Assembly (NCBI RefSeq): GCF_001425305.1
Contig: NZ_LMEE01000002.1
Coordinates: forward strand, 382,191-446,190
Length of the DNA: 64,000 nt
Direction: 5' to 3'
Source of the DNA: Phenylobacterium sp. Root1290
GTDB taxonomy: Bacteria > Pseudomonadota > Alphaproteobacteria > Caulobacterales > Caulobacteraceae
Shown: positions 44,873-53,983 of the stretch, piece after piece
Layout of the letters: each line of letters opens with the position of its first letter
Numbering within the stretch: the first letter of the stretch is position 1
Made by a program: the position numbers and the translations under genes
Notes under the pieces: generated by a model
Databases searched by the model: none
Told to the model about the DNA's origin: nothing
What the model saw: the letters and a program-made list of their open reading frames with translations, nothing else

Positions 44873-44937
44873 GACCGACCTCGTTCCCCAAGTTCGAAGA
44901 CGTCAAAGCAAGTCGGGCGCCGCCGCAGGAATTTTCG

Positions 44938-45837
44938 ATGATCCCTTATGTTCGTGAGATTCAGTTCGAGTACGGCGCCTGCGACCAGGTCTCGCCGCTG
45001 ATCCGCCGGGTGGTGGCCAACAACCCCGGCCCGTTCACCTATCTGGGCACCGGCACCTTCATCGTCGGCAAGGGCGAGGTCGCGGTGATCGACCCCGGCC
45101 CCGACCTGCCCGAGCACCTGGACGCGCTGATGGCGGCGCTGGAGGGCGAAACCGTCACCCACATCCTGGTCACGCACCACCATTCGGACCACTCTCCGTT
45201 GGCCGGGCCGCTGCAGGAGAAGACCGGCGCCAAGATCTATGGCTGCGCGGTGGGCGCGAAGGCCGGCGATTCGACGGTGATCACCGAGGCCGGGCACGAC
45301 CTCAGCTTCACCCCGGACATCGACATCTGCGGCGGCGGGGCGGTGTTCACGGGACCGGGCTGGACGCTGGAGGCGATCGCTACGCCGGGCCACACGTCGA
45401 ACCACATCTGTTTTGCGCTGAAGGAAGAGAACGCGCTGTTCTCGGGCGACCACATCATGGGCTGGTCGACGACGGTGGTGTCGCCGCCGGACGGCGACAT
45501 GACCGCCTATATGGAGAGCCTGGACCTGGTGAAGGACCGCGACTTCGACGTCCTGTGGCCGACCCATGGTCCGCCGGTGCGCGAGGTCCGCCCGTTCATC
45601 GAGGCCTACATCGCCCACCGCCGCGCCCGCGAGGCGCAGGTGCTGAAGGCGGTCGGCGAAGGCCACGGCAAGATCAAGGAGATGGTGCCGGTGCTGTACG
45701 CCGAGGTCGACAAGCGGCTGTGGCCGGCGGCGGCCCGTTCGGTGCTGGGCCACATGATCGACCTGACCCGCCGGGGCGTGGTCGTTTCGGACGACCGCGA
45801 TCCCGGCCTGGACAGCGACTATCGGCTGGCCAGCTGA
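44938..45837 (+). CDS. MBL-fold metallo-hydrolase, LACTB2-like
   Basis: The 299-residue protein has the metallo-beta-lactamase metal motif THHHSDHS (H-x-H-x-D-H, about residue 80), further ligands in ATPGHTSNHICF and SGDHIMGW, and WPTHGPP near the end, followed by a C-terminal helical winged domain (HGKIKEMVPVLYAEVD). This layout matches LACTB2-type proteins, which include ribonucleases and lactonases. It is cytoplasmic. The 252-base gap after it contains a small hairpin (GAGACGGG/CCCGTCTC, 45968-45997) and no gene that I can support. Confidence 0.88.
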   Translation: MIPYVREIQFEYGACDQVSPLIRRVVANNPGPFTYLGTGTFIVGKGEVAVIDPGPDLPEHLDALMAALEGETVTHILVTHHHSDHSPLAGPLQEKTGAKIYGCAVGAKAGDSTVITEAGHDLSFTPDIDICGGGAVFTGPGWTLEAIATPGHTSNHICFALKEENALFSGDHIMGWSTTVVSPPDGDMTAYMESLDLVKDRDFDVLWPTHGPPVREVRPFIEAYIAHRRAREAQVLKAVGEGHGKIKEMVPVLYAEVDKRLWPAAARSVLGHMIDLTRRGVVVSDDRDPGLDSDYRLAS

Positions 45838-46089
45838 GTCCAAAGATCAGAGTTTTTGGGGTTGGCGCCCTTCCCCCGCTTTTGACCAGAGTTTCGGTCC
45901 CGAGGCGACCTTCCAGTCGCGTTCGGTCAATGACGCGCGAGTATCGAAGCGGACACTCGAAATGGCAGAGACGGGTGCGCGTAACCGACCCCGTCTCCAG
46001 CCCGCGGCAACTCGGAGCGCGCGAACACCTCATCAATCTAATCGATGGATATCTAGCCCAGCTCGTTGATTGCTCCTGGTGGAGACGTG

Positions 46090-46794
46090 GTGCGCTCGTT
46101 CCGTAGAATGTTCATCGCCGCAGCTACCGCGGCAGGCTTCGCTATTGGGAATGCGCACGCTACCGAACCGCTTCTCCAGTGCAGCAGCAGGGTCTCCGGT
46201 CCTGACGGGTCGTCGGCTTCAGCGTCCGCTATCATGAATGGCGAGCAGATTGAGCTCACGCGAGCCTCGCTTCACGTCACGTTCCTGCTGTTGGACCCAC
46301 CTAGACCCTTGCCGATGACGACTTTGACGTTCAGCTATGAAGTCAAAGCTGTTGCGCCGCTGAGCGCAACCATCGACAGCATCGGCCTCGCGTACAACAG
46401 CGGGGGCGCGCCCAAGGTGTGCGGCCCAGGCGTAGCTACTGTCGAAGTGGACGGAGCGGAAGTGTACCGAGCACCCTATCGTGCGCGCCGAGGCATGTGC
46501 GCCCCGACCGTCGTCCTCGACCGCACCGACGCAAAAGCTGCTGTAGCAATGGACCGTCTAATCAAGGCGAAGACGATTTCCGTCCGCTTCGCGACCGACG
46601 ATGGAACCTCTACCCTTGGAGATACTTTCAAAGGTATCGAACCGGGAGCCCGTTTTCAGACTCTCAGCACGGCATTTGAGAACCTTTTTGGAAGCGGCAG
46701 CTCCCCAACCACGTGTCGTGAGTATCGGTCGGACGCCCTCGAAAAGCTCTTTCCCTTCCAGTGGGCGACGCGAACTACGCCGTCCCGCAATTGA
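46090..46794 (+). CDS. Exported protein of unknown function with atypical composition
   Basis: A GTG at 46090 with GGAG 5 bases upstream gives a 234-residue protein with a signal peptide (RSFRRMFIAAATAAGFAIGNAHA). The mature domain has four cysteines and beta-rich segments (IELTRASLHVTFLLLDP, TTLTFSYEVKAVAP). I recognise no family. Codon choice uses more A/T-ending codons than neighbours, which suggests relatively recent arrival. ATG 46066 in the same frame would lengthen the n-region unnaturally. Confidence 0.55.
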   Translation: MRSFRRMFIAAATAAGFAIGNAHATEPLLQCSSRVSGPDGSSASASAIMNGEQIELTRASLHVTFLLLDPPRPLPMTTLTFSYEVKAVAPLSATIDSIGLAYNSGGAPKVCGPGVATVEVDGAEVYRAPYRARRGMCAPTVVLDRTDAKAAVAMDRLIKAKTISVRFATDDGTSTLGDTFKGIEPGARFQTLSTAFENLFGSGSSPTTCREYRSDALEKLFPFQWATRTTPSRN

Positions 46795-46942
46795 GCTGCG
46801 GAGAGCTTCAACACGTCAATGGTTGTCGACTCTTGGACCAAGCGTTTTGGTCCGCTTCTGGCGCCAGGCGGTCATTCCCGTCGGCTCCCGGCCGGGCGCC
46901 AACGAGCGAATTCCATAGTCGTCAGCGAGGGGGGCAGCAGAC

Positions 46943-47122
46943 CTATGTCTTCTTCGGCTGATTGCCTGTCGCAGCTCGCCGTTTTTGCTCTCCCAACTTG
47001 AACAGCTTCTTCTCCGCGAGGGCTTCGACGCCCTCGTCGCCACCGTCGATCATGGCGTCCACCTCGCTGGCCGGCTTGCCACCGAAGACGCCCTTGATCG
47101 TCTGATGTCTGCTTCTGCTCAC
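46943..47122 (-). CDS. Predicted 59-residue small basic protein
   Basis: A GTG at 47122 (GGAG just upstream) opens a 59-codon frame ending TAG at 46943. The product begins with a basic MSRSRHQTIKG, then VFGGKPASEVDAMIDGGDEG, and has a lysine-rich helical tail (LAEKKLFKLGEQKRR). Third positions are mostly G or C, like real genes here, which is why I prefer it to two other overlapping frames. No family recognised. It follows the methyltransferase stop on the other side by 58 bases, on the same strand but upstream of it. Confidence 0.42.
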   Translation of the reverse strand: MSRSRHQTIKGVFGGKPASEVDAMIDGGDEGVEALAEKKLFKLGEQKRRAATGNQPKKT

Positions 47123-47180
47123 GACTCCAAACTACCGGCACATCGAATGACCGCAAGGGGGTGAGAGTCGACGGACGTGC

Positions 47181-47945
47181 TCAGGAACTGAGTTCCGCCA
47201 AATACAAATGCGTTTCATTGCGCAGGGAGAGTTCACCCAGCGGTGCTAGCGCTTTCTCGACCTCGGCCAACAGCTGGTCGCGTCGGTCCTGGGCGATGAC
47301 ATTGTAGTCTGATCGGGTGCGCAGTTGCCGTACAAAGGCGCCGCCAGTAACACGCTCTGACCAAATGTAGGCCTTACGGATCACTGGCCCGAATAGGCCG
47401 GAAGCGTCGATGAGCATGCGAACAGGGCCTTCTGGCAGGTACCAGGCCTGCGGTGGAGGCTTCCAGAGGTCCGGCGCAATCTCCGCATAGATGGGCTGAA
47501 GCACCTTCATGACCTCAGGTGGCGGTGACGACGGAACATGCCCGAAGATGGCGAGCCACCCGCCCGGCTGCAGGGCCATCGCTGCCTTCGGGAAGCTGAC
47601 GGAGGGGGCGATCCAGTGCCACGCCTGCGCAGAGGCGACGAGCCGAAAGCTGGCCGGCTCTGGATCGAACGTCTCGAAGCGGGCTACGTGAAATTCGACG
47701 CCGCTATGACGCGCATTTGCGAGGGCAATCAGCTCGGCGCCCGGATCGACGGCCACGACGTCCCAACCGCAGCCAATCAAGCCAGTCGTAGCCTGGCCGC
47801 TGCCGCAACCGACCTCCAACACACGCTGACCGGCCGCCCCGACAACTTCAGTTAGATCGGCGAACAACTCGTCAGGGTATGGCGGGCGAACAGCGTCGTA
47901 CTCGGCCGCGACGGCGTCGAAGGTATCCCTCTGCTGATCGCTCAC
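47181..47945 (-). CDS. Class I SAM-dependent methyltransferase
   Basis: From the GTG at 47945 the product has 254 residues. It begins MSDQQRDTFDAVAAEYDAVRPPYPDELF, followed by motif I VLEVGCGSGQATTGLI (about residue 43), the acidic motif II VVAVDPGAEL and motif IV VASAQAWHWIAP. This is the Methyltransf_11 group, close to Tam-like enzymes of small molecules. A TTG at 47984 would add 13 residues with no gain. Neighbours do not suggest the substrate. Confidence 0.85.
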   Translation of the reverse strand: MSDQQRDTFDAVAAEYDAVRPPYPDELFADLTEVVGAAGQRVLEVGCGSGQATTGLIGCGWDVVAVDPGAELIALANARHSGVEFHVARFETFDPEPASFRLVASAQAWHWIAPSVSFPKAAMALQPGGWLAIFGHVPSSPPPEVMKVLQPIYAEIAPDLWKPPPQAWYLPEGPVRMLIDASGLFGPVIRKAYIWSERVTGGAFVRQLRTRSDYNVIAQDRRDQLLAEVEKALAPLGELSLRNETHLYLAELSS

Positions 47946-48206
47946 GAACGCCCCGCTTAGGTTGGACTTGGAACCCCCAGACAACCAGAGGGGGGCAATG
48001 TCCGCAACGTGTGTCGATAGCCGAAGTCACGTTAAGGCCAGCGAGCGGACTTCGTTGGCGTCGCCGCCTGGCAAGCGCATGAGAACGCTTCGATGGTGGG
48101 ATCCCCGAGCGCTCGGGACAGAAATTGGCGGGACTATCCGTTAGGGTCGCCGCTAAATCCCCACTTCACCGGGACAACAATTCTGGCCTGTTAGACTGAG
48201 TTCGTT

Positions 48207-48234
48207 CCGGTTCAGATGACGTCATCTGAACCGG
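48207..48234. repeat. 28-bp perfect palindrome
   Basis: The half-site CCGGTTCAGATGAC is repeated exactly as its complement with no spacer, centred on GACGTC at 48220/48221. It lies 12 bases past the end of the 86-residue gene, in a gap of about 300 bases (47946-48246) where I see no gene. It may be a terminator-like element, a repeat unit or a protein-binding site. Confidence 0.8.
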
Positions 48235-48246
48235 TAAACTGTCGCG

Positions 48247-48507
48247 TCAGCGCGCGACGCCGGTGATTTCCTTGATCGCGGCCTGAACCGAGGCCTTCTC
48301 GCCCGCGCCCCAAAGGTTCTTGAGGTAGGCGAGCGTGCGGCCGGCCGCGTCGTCGAAACGCCACTCGCAGTCCTGGAAGCGGCAGTGTTCAAAGATCGGC
48401 GGCTCGCCGCCGGCATAGATCAGGCGAGACTTGAGGAACTCGCAATCGGAGAACACCTGTCCGTCGAGGCTGACCGTCTCATGGCTGTAAACGACGCTGG
48501 TCGACAT
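48247..48507 (-). CDS. Small hypothetical protein, last gene of the cold-shock group
   Basis: The 86-residue protein begins MSTSVVYSHETVSLDGQVFSDCEF and has repeated phenylalanine-containing segments (FSDCEFLKS, FEHCRFQDCEWRF) that recall pentapeptide-repeat strands, then a helical tail (KASVQAAIKEITGVAR). It is cytoplasmic. It follows the 47-residue gene by 3 bases, so both are probably in the transcript that begins at cspA. Function unknown; a short beta-helix is possible. Confidence 0.72.
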   Translation of the reverse strand: MSTSVVYSHETVSLDGQVFSDCEFLKSRLIYAGGEPPIFEHCRFQDCEWRFDDAAGRTLAYLKNLWGAGEKASVQAAIKEITGVAR

Positions 48508-48510
48508 GGC

Positions 48511-48654
48511 CTATTTTTCCTCATCCGCCGGCGCAGAAGTCGCCCGGGCGCGTTCGCGCTCTTCGCGCTTTTCGGCGGCCTTGGCCGCGGTCTTGTTCGC
48601 CTTCTGGCGCTCGCGCTCCATGCGCTCAAACTGATAGTTCGGCTTCCTCGCCAT
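48511..48654 (-). CDS. 47-residue highly charged small protein
   Basis: The frame starts at ATG 48654, 8 bases after AGGAGC, and ends at TAG 48511. It encodes 47 residues that begin MARKPNYQFERMERERQK and continue as a charged helix (KAAEKREERERARA) with an acidic end (DEEK). Similar tiny MARKPNYxFER proteins occur widely in Alphaproteobacteria as unannotated or hypothetical proteins. Tight spacing to both neighbours supports one operon. Nucleic-acid binding is plausible but unproven. Confidence 0.72.
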   Translation of the reverse strand: MARKPNYQFERMERERQKANKTAAKAAEKREERERARATSAPADEEK

Positions 48655-48672
48655 CGGTGCTCCTGTTCGTAA

Positions 48673-49032
48673 CTATTGGCGGGCCTTGCGAGCGGCGTAG
48701 CGCAGGTCGCGCTTGGTCTTCTGCTCGGCCTTGGTGAGCGCCTTGCGCTCCTTGCGTTCGCCCCGCTTGGCGTCGAGCGACGCGGCGACGGCGGCCTCGT
48801 CGGCCTGGCGGGCGGCTTCCTGCGCTTCAGCGGCGGCAAGCTGCTTGTCGGCCTTGGCCTGACGGCGGGCGGCGCGGACCTTTTCCAGCTCAGCGGCGCG
48901 GAGCGCGCTGCGATCGGGGGTCTGGGCGGCGGTGACCGTCGGCTTGGGCCGAAGCTTGGCGAGGAGCGCGCTGCGCGCGTCGGCCGCCGTCTTCAGGCGT
49001 TCGGCGAATTCTGTGCGTTGGGTTTCGTTCAT
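48673..49032 (-). CDS. DUF6481 family protein
   Basis: The 119-residue protein is an almost continuous charged alpha-helix rich in Ala, Lys, Arg and Glu. It has the family-like start RTEFAERLKTAADARSALLAKLRPKP and a basic end (KTKRDLRYAARKARQ). I take it as DUF6481, a family of Alphaproteobacteria with no known function that often accompanies cold-shock genes. It lies 8 bases after the 67-residue gene and 18 bases before the 47-residue gene on one strand. Confidence 0.75.
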   Translation of the reverse strand: MNETQRTEFAERLKTAADARSALLAKLRPKPTVTAAQTPDRSALRAAELEKVRAARRQAKADKQLAAAEAQEAARQADEAAVAASLDAKRGERKERKALTKAEQKTKRDLRYAARKARQ

Positions 49033-49040
49033 TTGTACTT

Positions 49041-49244
49041 TCAGCTGTCGGGCGTGTCAGCGGTCGCCGGCTTGAAGGCGGCGAGGCAGATGGCTTCCAG
49101 GTGGCCACGCAGACTGCGCGGCGCCAGCAGGGCGTCCACAGCACGGCAGCCATCGGCCTCAAGCTGGCGCTTGAGCGTAGCGATGTCGCGGGCCTGGCCT
49201 GATCGCGCGATCTGGAATGCGCGCTCGATGGTGGGGATGGTCAT
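49041..49244 (-). CDS. Small hypothetical protein downstream of cspA
   Basis: From the ATG at 49244, preceded by GGAGGAAC, the product has 67 residues: MTIPTIERAFQIARSG, then DIATLKRQLEADGCRAVDALLAPRSLRGHLEAICLAAF. This is a compact helical protein with two cysteines and no recognised family. It sits 57 bases after cspA, in the same direction, and 8 bases before the DUF6481 gene, so its expression probably follows the cold-shock transcript. Confidence 0.7.
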   Translation of the reverse strand: MTIPTIERAFQIARSGQARDIATLKRQLEADGCRAVDALLAPRSLRGHLEAICLAAFKPATADTPDS

Positions 49245-49301
49245 GATCTTGACGGTTCCTCCGCCGAGCAGGCCGGGCCGGCCCAAGCGGAGGACAAACT
49301 C

Positions 49302-49511
49302 TTAGGCGGCTTGCAACTGGACGGCGGTCATCTTGCCGCTGCGGGAGTCCAGTTCCAGTTCGTAGCCGACCTTCTGGCCTTCTTCGAGCGAGCCGAGGCT
49401 CGAGCGCTCGACCGCGCTGATGTGGACGAACACGTCCGCACCGCCCGCGTCAGGTTGAATAAAGCCGAAGCCTTTGGTCGGGTTGAACCACTTCACAATG
49501 CCGGTCGTCAT
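49302..49511 (-). CDS. cspA: Cold-shock protein
   Basis: The 69-residue protein is a CSD fold with both RNA-binding motifs: RNP1 KGFGFIQP and RNP2 VFVHISAV. It begins MTTGIVKWFNPTKG. ATG 49511 is preferred because AGGTGA lies 6 bases upstream. CspA-type proteins melt mRNA structures at low temperature or at growth transitions. It opens a run of five closely spaced genes on one strand. The upstream 150 bases are AT-richer than the surroundings and should hold the promoter and a structured leader. Confidence 0.95.
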   Translation of the reverse strand: MTTGIVKWFNPTKGFGFIQPDAGGADVFVHISAVERSSLGSLEEGQKVGYELELDSRSGKMTAVQLQAA

Positions 49512-49847
49512 AATTGTCACCTTTCAGGTGCAAGTTTTCGCGCGCCCAGTCTGAGGCGACGGATCAAATTTTCGGAGAAGGTTGAGGTCGGCTCGGGGCG
49601 ATTTCCGAAGAAAAAGCGGGGAGAACAACCGAACCGAAAGCGATATTCGATTTTGTCTTTTAGCGGAAATAGGGCCGTGACGCCAGCCACAATTGTTCAA
49701 ACGGCGGCGGCGCCGGGTCGCACAAAGGGTCTGGGCCGCCGCTTTTCGAGCGATTTCGCGGGCCCGCCAGCACGGCGCTCTAAGCGTCGAGACCCTTGAG
49801 GGGGGCGAACGCCTGGACGGGGATGCCGGCGGCAGAGCGCAGGATCA
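49512..49847 (-). other. Long cspA upstream region
   Basis: This 336-base gap separates cspA from the 3' end of the small membrane protein gene. Bases 49560-49665 are AT-rich for this genome (ATCAAATTTT, GATATTCGATTTTGTC) and probably include the cspA promoter and leader. Next to the membrane protein stop is a 22-codon frame that begins with an overlapping ATG (MILRSAAGIPVQ); I do not call it a gene. Nothing else is evident. Confidence 0.5.
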
Positions 49848-50201
49848 TCAGCGAAGCGACAGCGCCGCGACGGCGGCCGGCTGACGAACCTCGCGGTCGT
49901 AGACATAGGCGAACAGGGTGGCGGTGGTGATGGCGAGCACCAGCAGCGCGCGCAGCCAGAATTTCGAGAAGCCGGCCAGGACGGCGACCAGCACGCCGAA
50001 GAACCCGGCGGCGACGCTGCCGAGCGCGAAGTGCGGCGCCCACTCCATGGCGATCAGGCCGACCCCGACGCCCTCGCTCATCAGACCGAGCTTGGGCGCG
50101 ATCACCCCGACGGCGACCAGGAAGGTCGGCGCCAGGGCGACCAGGGTCGCGCCGTGCAGATAAAGATCGGCGAAGCCGTGCGAGACGGCGGGTTGACGCA
50201 C
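49848..50201 (-). CDS. Small integral membrane protein, unknown function
   Basis: From a GTG at 50201 the product has 117 residues: a soluble start (RQPAVSHGFADLYLHG), then three hydrophobic segments (ATLVALAPTFLVAVGVI, FALGSVAAGFFGVLVAVLAG, LRALLVLAITTATLFAYVY). No family recognised. The longer frame upstream runs antisense-like through the synthetase 3' end and is unlikely. It begins 56 bases after the acyl-CoA synthetase stop, so read-through is possible. Confidence 0.6.
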   Translation of the reverse strand: MRQPAVSHGFADLYLHGATLVALAPTFLVAVGVIAPKLGLMSEGVGVGLIAMEWAPHFALGSVAAGFFGVLVAVLAGFSKFWLRALLVLAITTATLFAYVYDREVRQPAAVAALSLR

Positions 50202-50257
50202 CTGCAGGGATGCGGCTGGCCGCCGCTCAACCGGCCTGAAGGCCGGTTGAGGCGCGG

Positions 50258-52096
<1,839 letters not shown>

Positions 52097-52245
52097 ACTC
52101 GTACTTCCTCCCGACGACGCCGCCCTCTCTGGGGCTGGGCGCAAGCTAGATTCACCAATTCCTTAACGCAACGCGGCTCGGTGAACAGGGGCTTGTCGCG
52201 AAAAGCCGCTGCGTCATGGTGGTTGCGGACGAAGGGAGACCTGCG

Positions 52246-52614
52246 ATGGCGACGATCCGATACCTGGTGACCAACGTCGAGGCAGCGGTGGACTTCTATA
52301 CCGGGGTGCTAGGGTTCGAGGTGGCGCAGCAGTTCGCGCCGGCCATGGCGATCCTGAAGCGCGGCGACCTGACGCTGTGGACGGCAGGGCCGTCCTCCTC
52401 CGCCGCCAGGCCGATGCCCGACGGACGCAGGCCGCAGCCCGGCGGCTGGAACCGCATGGTGCTGGAGGTCGATGACATAGAGGCGATGGTCGCGGAGCTG
52501 ACCGCCCGCGGCGCGCCCTTCCGCAATCAGATCGTTTCCGGGCCGGGCGGGCGGCAAATCCTGTGCGAGGATCCGTTCGGCAATCCGATCGAGCTGTTCC
52601 AGCCCGCCGGTTGA
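52246..52614 (+). CDS. VOC-family (glyoxalase-like) protein
   Basis: The 122-residue product begins MATIRYLVTNVEAAVDFYTGVLGFEVAQQF, the start of a glyoxalase/bleomycin-resistance fold, and ends with the paired GRQILCEDPFGNPIELFQPAG segment that carries the metal-binding glutamate. GAAGGGAGACC precedes the ATG. VOC proteins include dioxygenases, epimerases and drug-binding proteins; the substrate is not evident. It lies 60 bases before the flavoprotein gene on the same strand. Confidence 0.88.
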   Translation: MATIRYLVTNVEAAVDFYTGVLGFEVAQQFAPAMAILKRGDLTLWTAGPSSSAARPMPDGRRPQPGGWNRMVLEVDDIEAMVAELTARGAPFRNQIVSGPGGRQILCEDPFGNPIELFQPAG

Positions 52615-52674
52615 CTTGTCGGTCCTGGTCCTATCGAAGGGCCGACTTTCCTTCATCCAAGCCGCGAGGACCTA

Positions 52675-53853
52675 GTGGATCAGTTCGACGTCGTGGTGAT
52701 CGGCGCCGGCGCGGCGGGCATGATGTGCGCGATCGAGGCCGGCAAACGCGGCCGCCGCGTTCTGGTGATCGATCACGCCGCCGCGCCGGGCGAGAAGATC
52801 CGCATCTCCGGCGGCGGGCGCTGCAACTTCACCAACGTCAACGCCGCCCCGGCCAACTTCCTCTCGGCCAACCCGCACTTCGCGATCTCGGCGCTGCGCC
52901 GCTACACGGCCAAGGACTTCATCGCCTGGGTCGAGCGCGAAGGCATCGCCTATCACGAGAAGACACTTGGCCAGCTGTTCTGCGACAACTCGGCCAAGGA
53001 CATCATCGCCATGCTGACCAGCGCGATGCGCGCGGCGGGCGTGACCATGCGCCTGAAGACCAGCGTCGAGCGGGTCGAGCAGGAGGACGAAGGCTTCTCC
53101 CTGGAGACCAGCGGCGGACGGGTGACCTGCGAGGCCCTGGTGATCGCCAGCGGCGGCAAGTCGATCCCGAAGATGGGCGCCACCGGCTTCGGCTACGAGA
53201 TCGCGCGGCAGTTCGGGCTGAACATCGTCGAGACACGCCCGGCCCTGGTGCCGCTGACCTTCGAGATCGGGATGCTGGAGCGGCTGAAACCGCTGGCCGG
53301 GGTTGCGGTGGATTCCGTCGTCGCCAGCGGCAAGACCAAGTTCACGGAGGCGATGCTGTTCACCCACCGCGGGCTGTCGGGCCCGTCGATCCTGCAGATC
53401 TCGTCCTACTGGCGCGAGGGCCAGGCGATCACGGTGTCGATGGCGCCGGGCGTGGACATCGCCGCCGCCTTGAAGAGCGCGCGCCAGACCCGCGGCAAGC
53501 AGGCGGCGATCACCGTGCTGTCGGAACACCTGCCGCGGCGCGTGGCGCAGATGATCCTGGACGAGGCCGCGGCCCCCGCCAACGCCGGCGACCTGTCGGA
53601 CAAGGCCATCGGGCGCATCGACACAGCGGTGAACGCCTGGACGGTGAAGCCGGTCGGCTCGGAAGGCTATCGCACCGCCGAGGTGACGCTGGGGGGCGTG
53701 GACACCGACGCGCTGGAGTCAAAGACCATGCAGGCCAAGGCCGTACCGGGGCTCTACTTCATCGGCGAGGTGGTCGACGTCACCGGCTGGCTGGGCGGGT
53801 ATAACTTCCAGTGGGCGTGGTCGTCGGGCTGGGTGGCCGGACAGGCGGTCTGA
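52675..53853 (+). CDS. FAD-dependent oxidoreductase, HI0933/YhiN family
   Basis: The 392-residue flavoprotein starts at GTG 52675 with the dinucleotide-binding fold DVVVIGAGAAGMMCAIEAGKRG. It continues with GEKIRISGGGRCNFTN, a segment typical of the HI0933 family, and ends with LYFIGEVVDVTGWLGGYNFQWAWSSGWVAGQ, which closes the FAD site. The family is widespread but its reaction is not established. It follows the VOC gene, and a palindromic repeat lies after its stop. Confidence 0.9.
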   Translation: MDQFDVVVIGAGAAGMMCAIEAGKRGRRVLVIDHAAAPGEKIRISGGGRCNFTNVNAAPANFLSANPHFAISALRRYTAKDFIAWVEREGIAYHEKTLGQLFCDNSAKDIIAMLTSAMRAAGVTMRLKTSVERVEQEDEGFSLETSGGRVTCEALVIASGGKSIPKMGATGFGYEIARQFGLNIVETRPALVPLTFEIGMLERLKPLAGVAVDSVVASGKTKFTEAMLFTHRGLSGPSILQISSYWREGQAITVSMAPGVDIAAALKSARQTRGKQAAITVLSEHLPRRVAQMILDEAAAPANAGDLSDKAIGRIDTAVNAWTVKPVGSEGYRTAEVTLGGVDTDALESKTMQAKAVPGLYFIGEVVDVTGWLGGYNFQWAWSSGWVAGQAV

Positions 53854-53867
53854 GGCCGCCCGCCACT

Positions 53868-53970
53868 GTCATCCCGGAAAAGCGTGAGACGCTTGTCGGC
53901 GAGGCGCTCTGACAACCTCTAGAAATCAGGTGTTCATGGGTCCCGGTCTTGCTTCGCAAACCGGGATGAC
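53868..53970. repeat. Intergenic palindromic repeat with 10-bp terminal inverted repeats
   Basis: GTCATCCCGG (53868-53877) and CCGGGATGAC (53961-53970) bracket a 103-bp element. Inside are hairpins AAGCGT-GAG-ACGCTT and CCCGG...CCGGG with a GCTTCGC-like tip. It fills the gap between two convergent genes. I know similar ATCCCGG-ended elements as dispersed intergenic repeats in this order; its copy number cannot be judged from one window. Confidence 0.65.
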
Positions 53971-53983
53971 ATCCCTTGGATCC

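Noticed and set aside
44595..44906. 103-codon minus-strand frame downstream of the serine hydrolase start
   Set aside because: Arg/Gly/Ser-rich low complexity; the overlapping 53-codon lipoprotein frame has a better start and signal.
46872..47156. 94-codon minus-strand frame overlapping the 59-residue small gene
   Set aside because: Arg-rich composition and poor third-position GC compared with the 59-codon frame.
49780..49846. 22-codon frame overlapping the stop of the small membrane protein gene
   Set aside because: Too short, with no conserved feature; the stop/start overlap alone is weak evidence.
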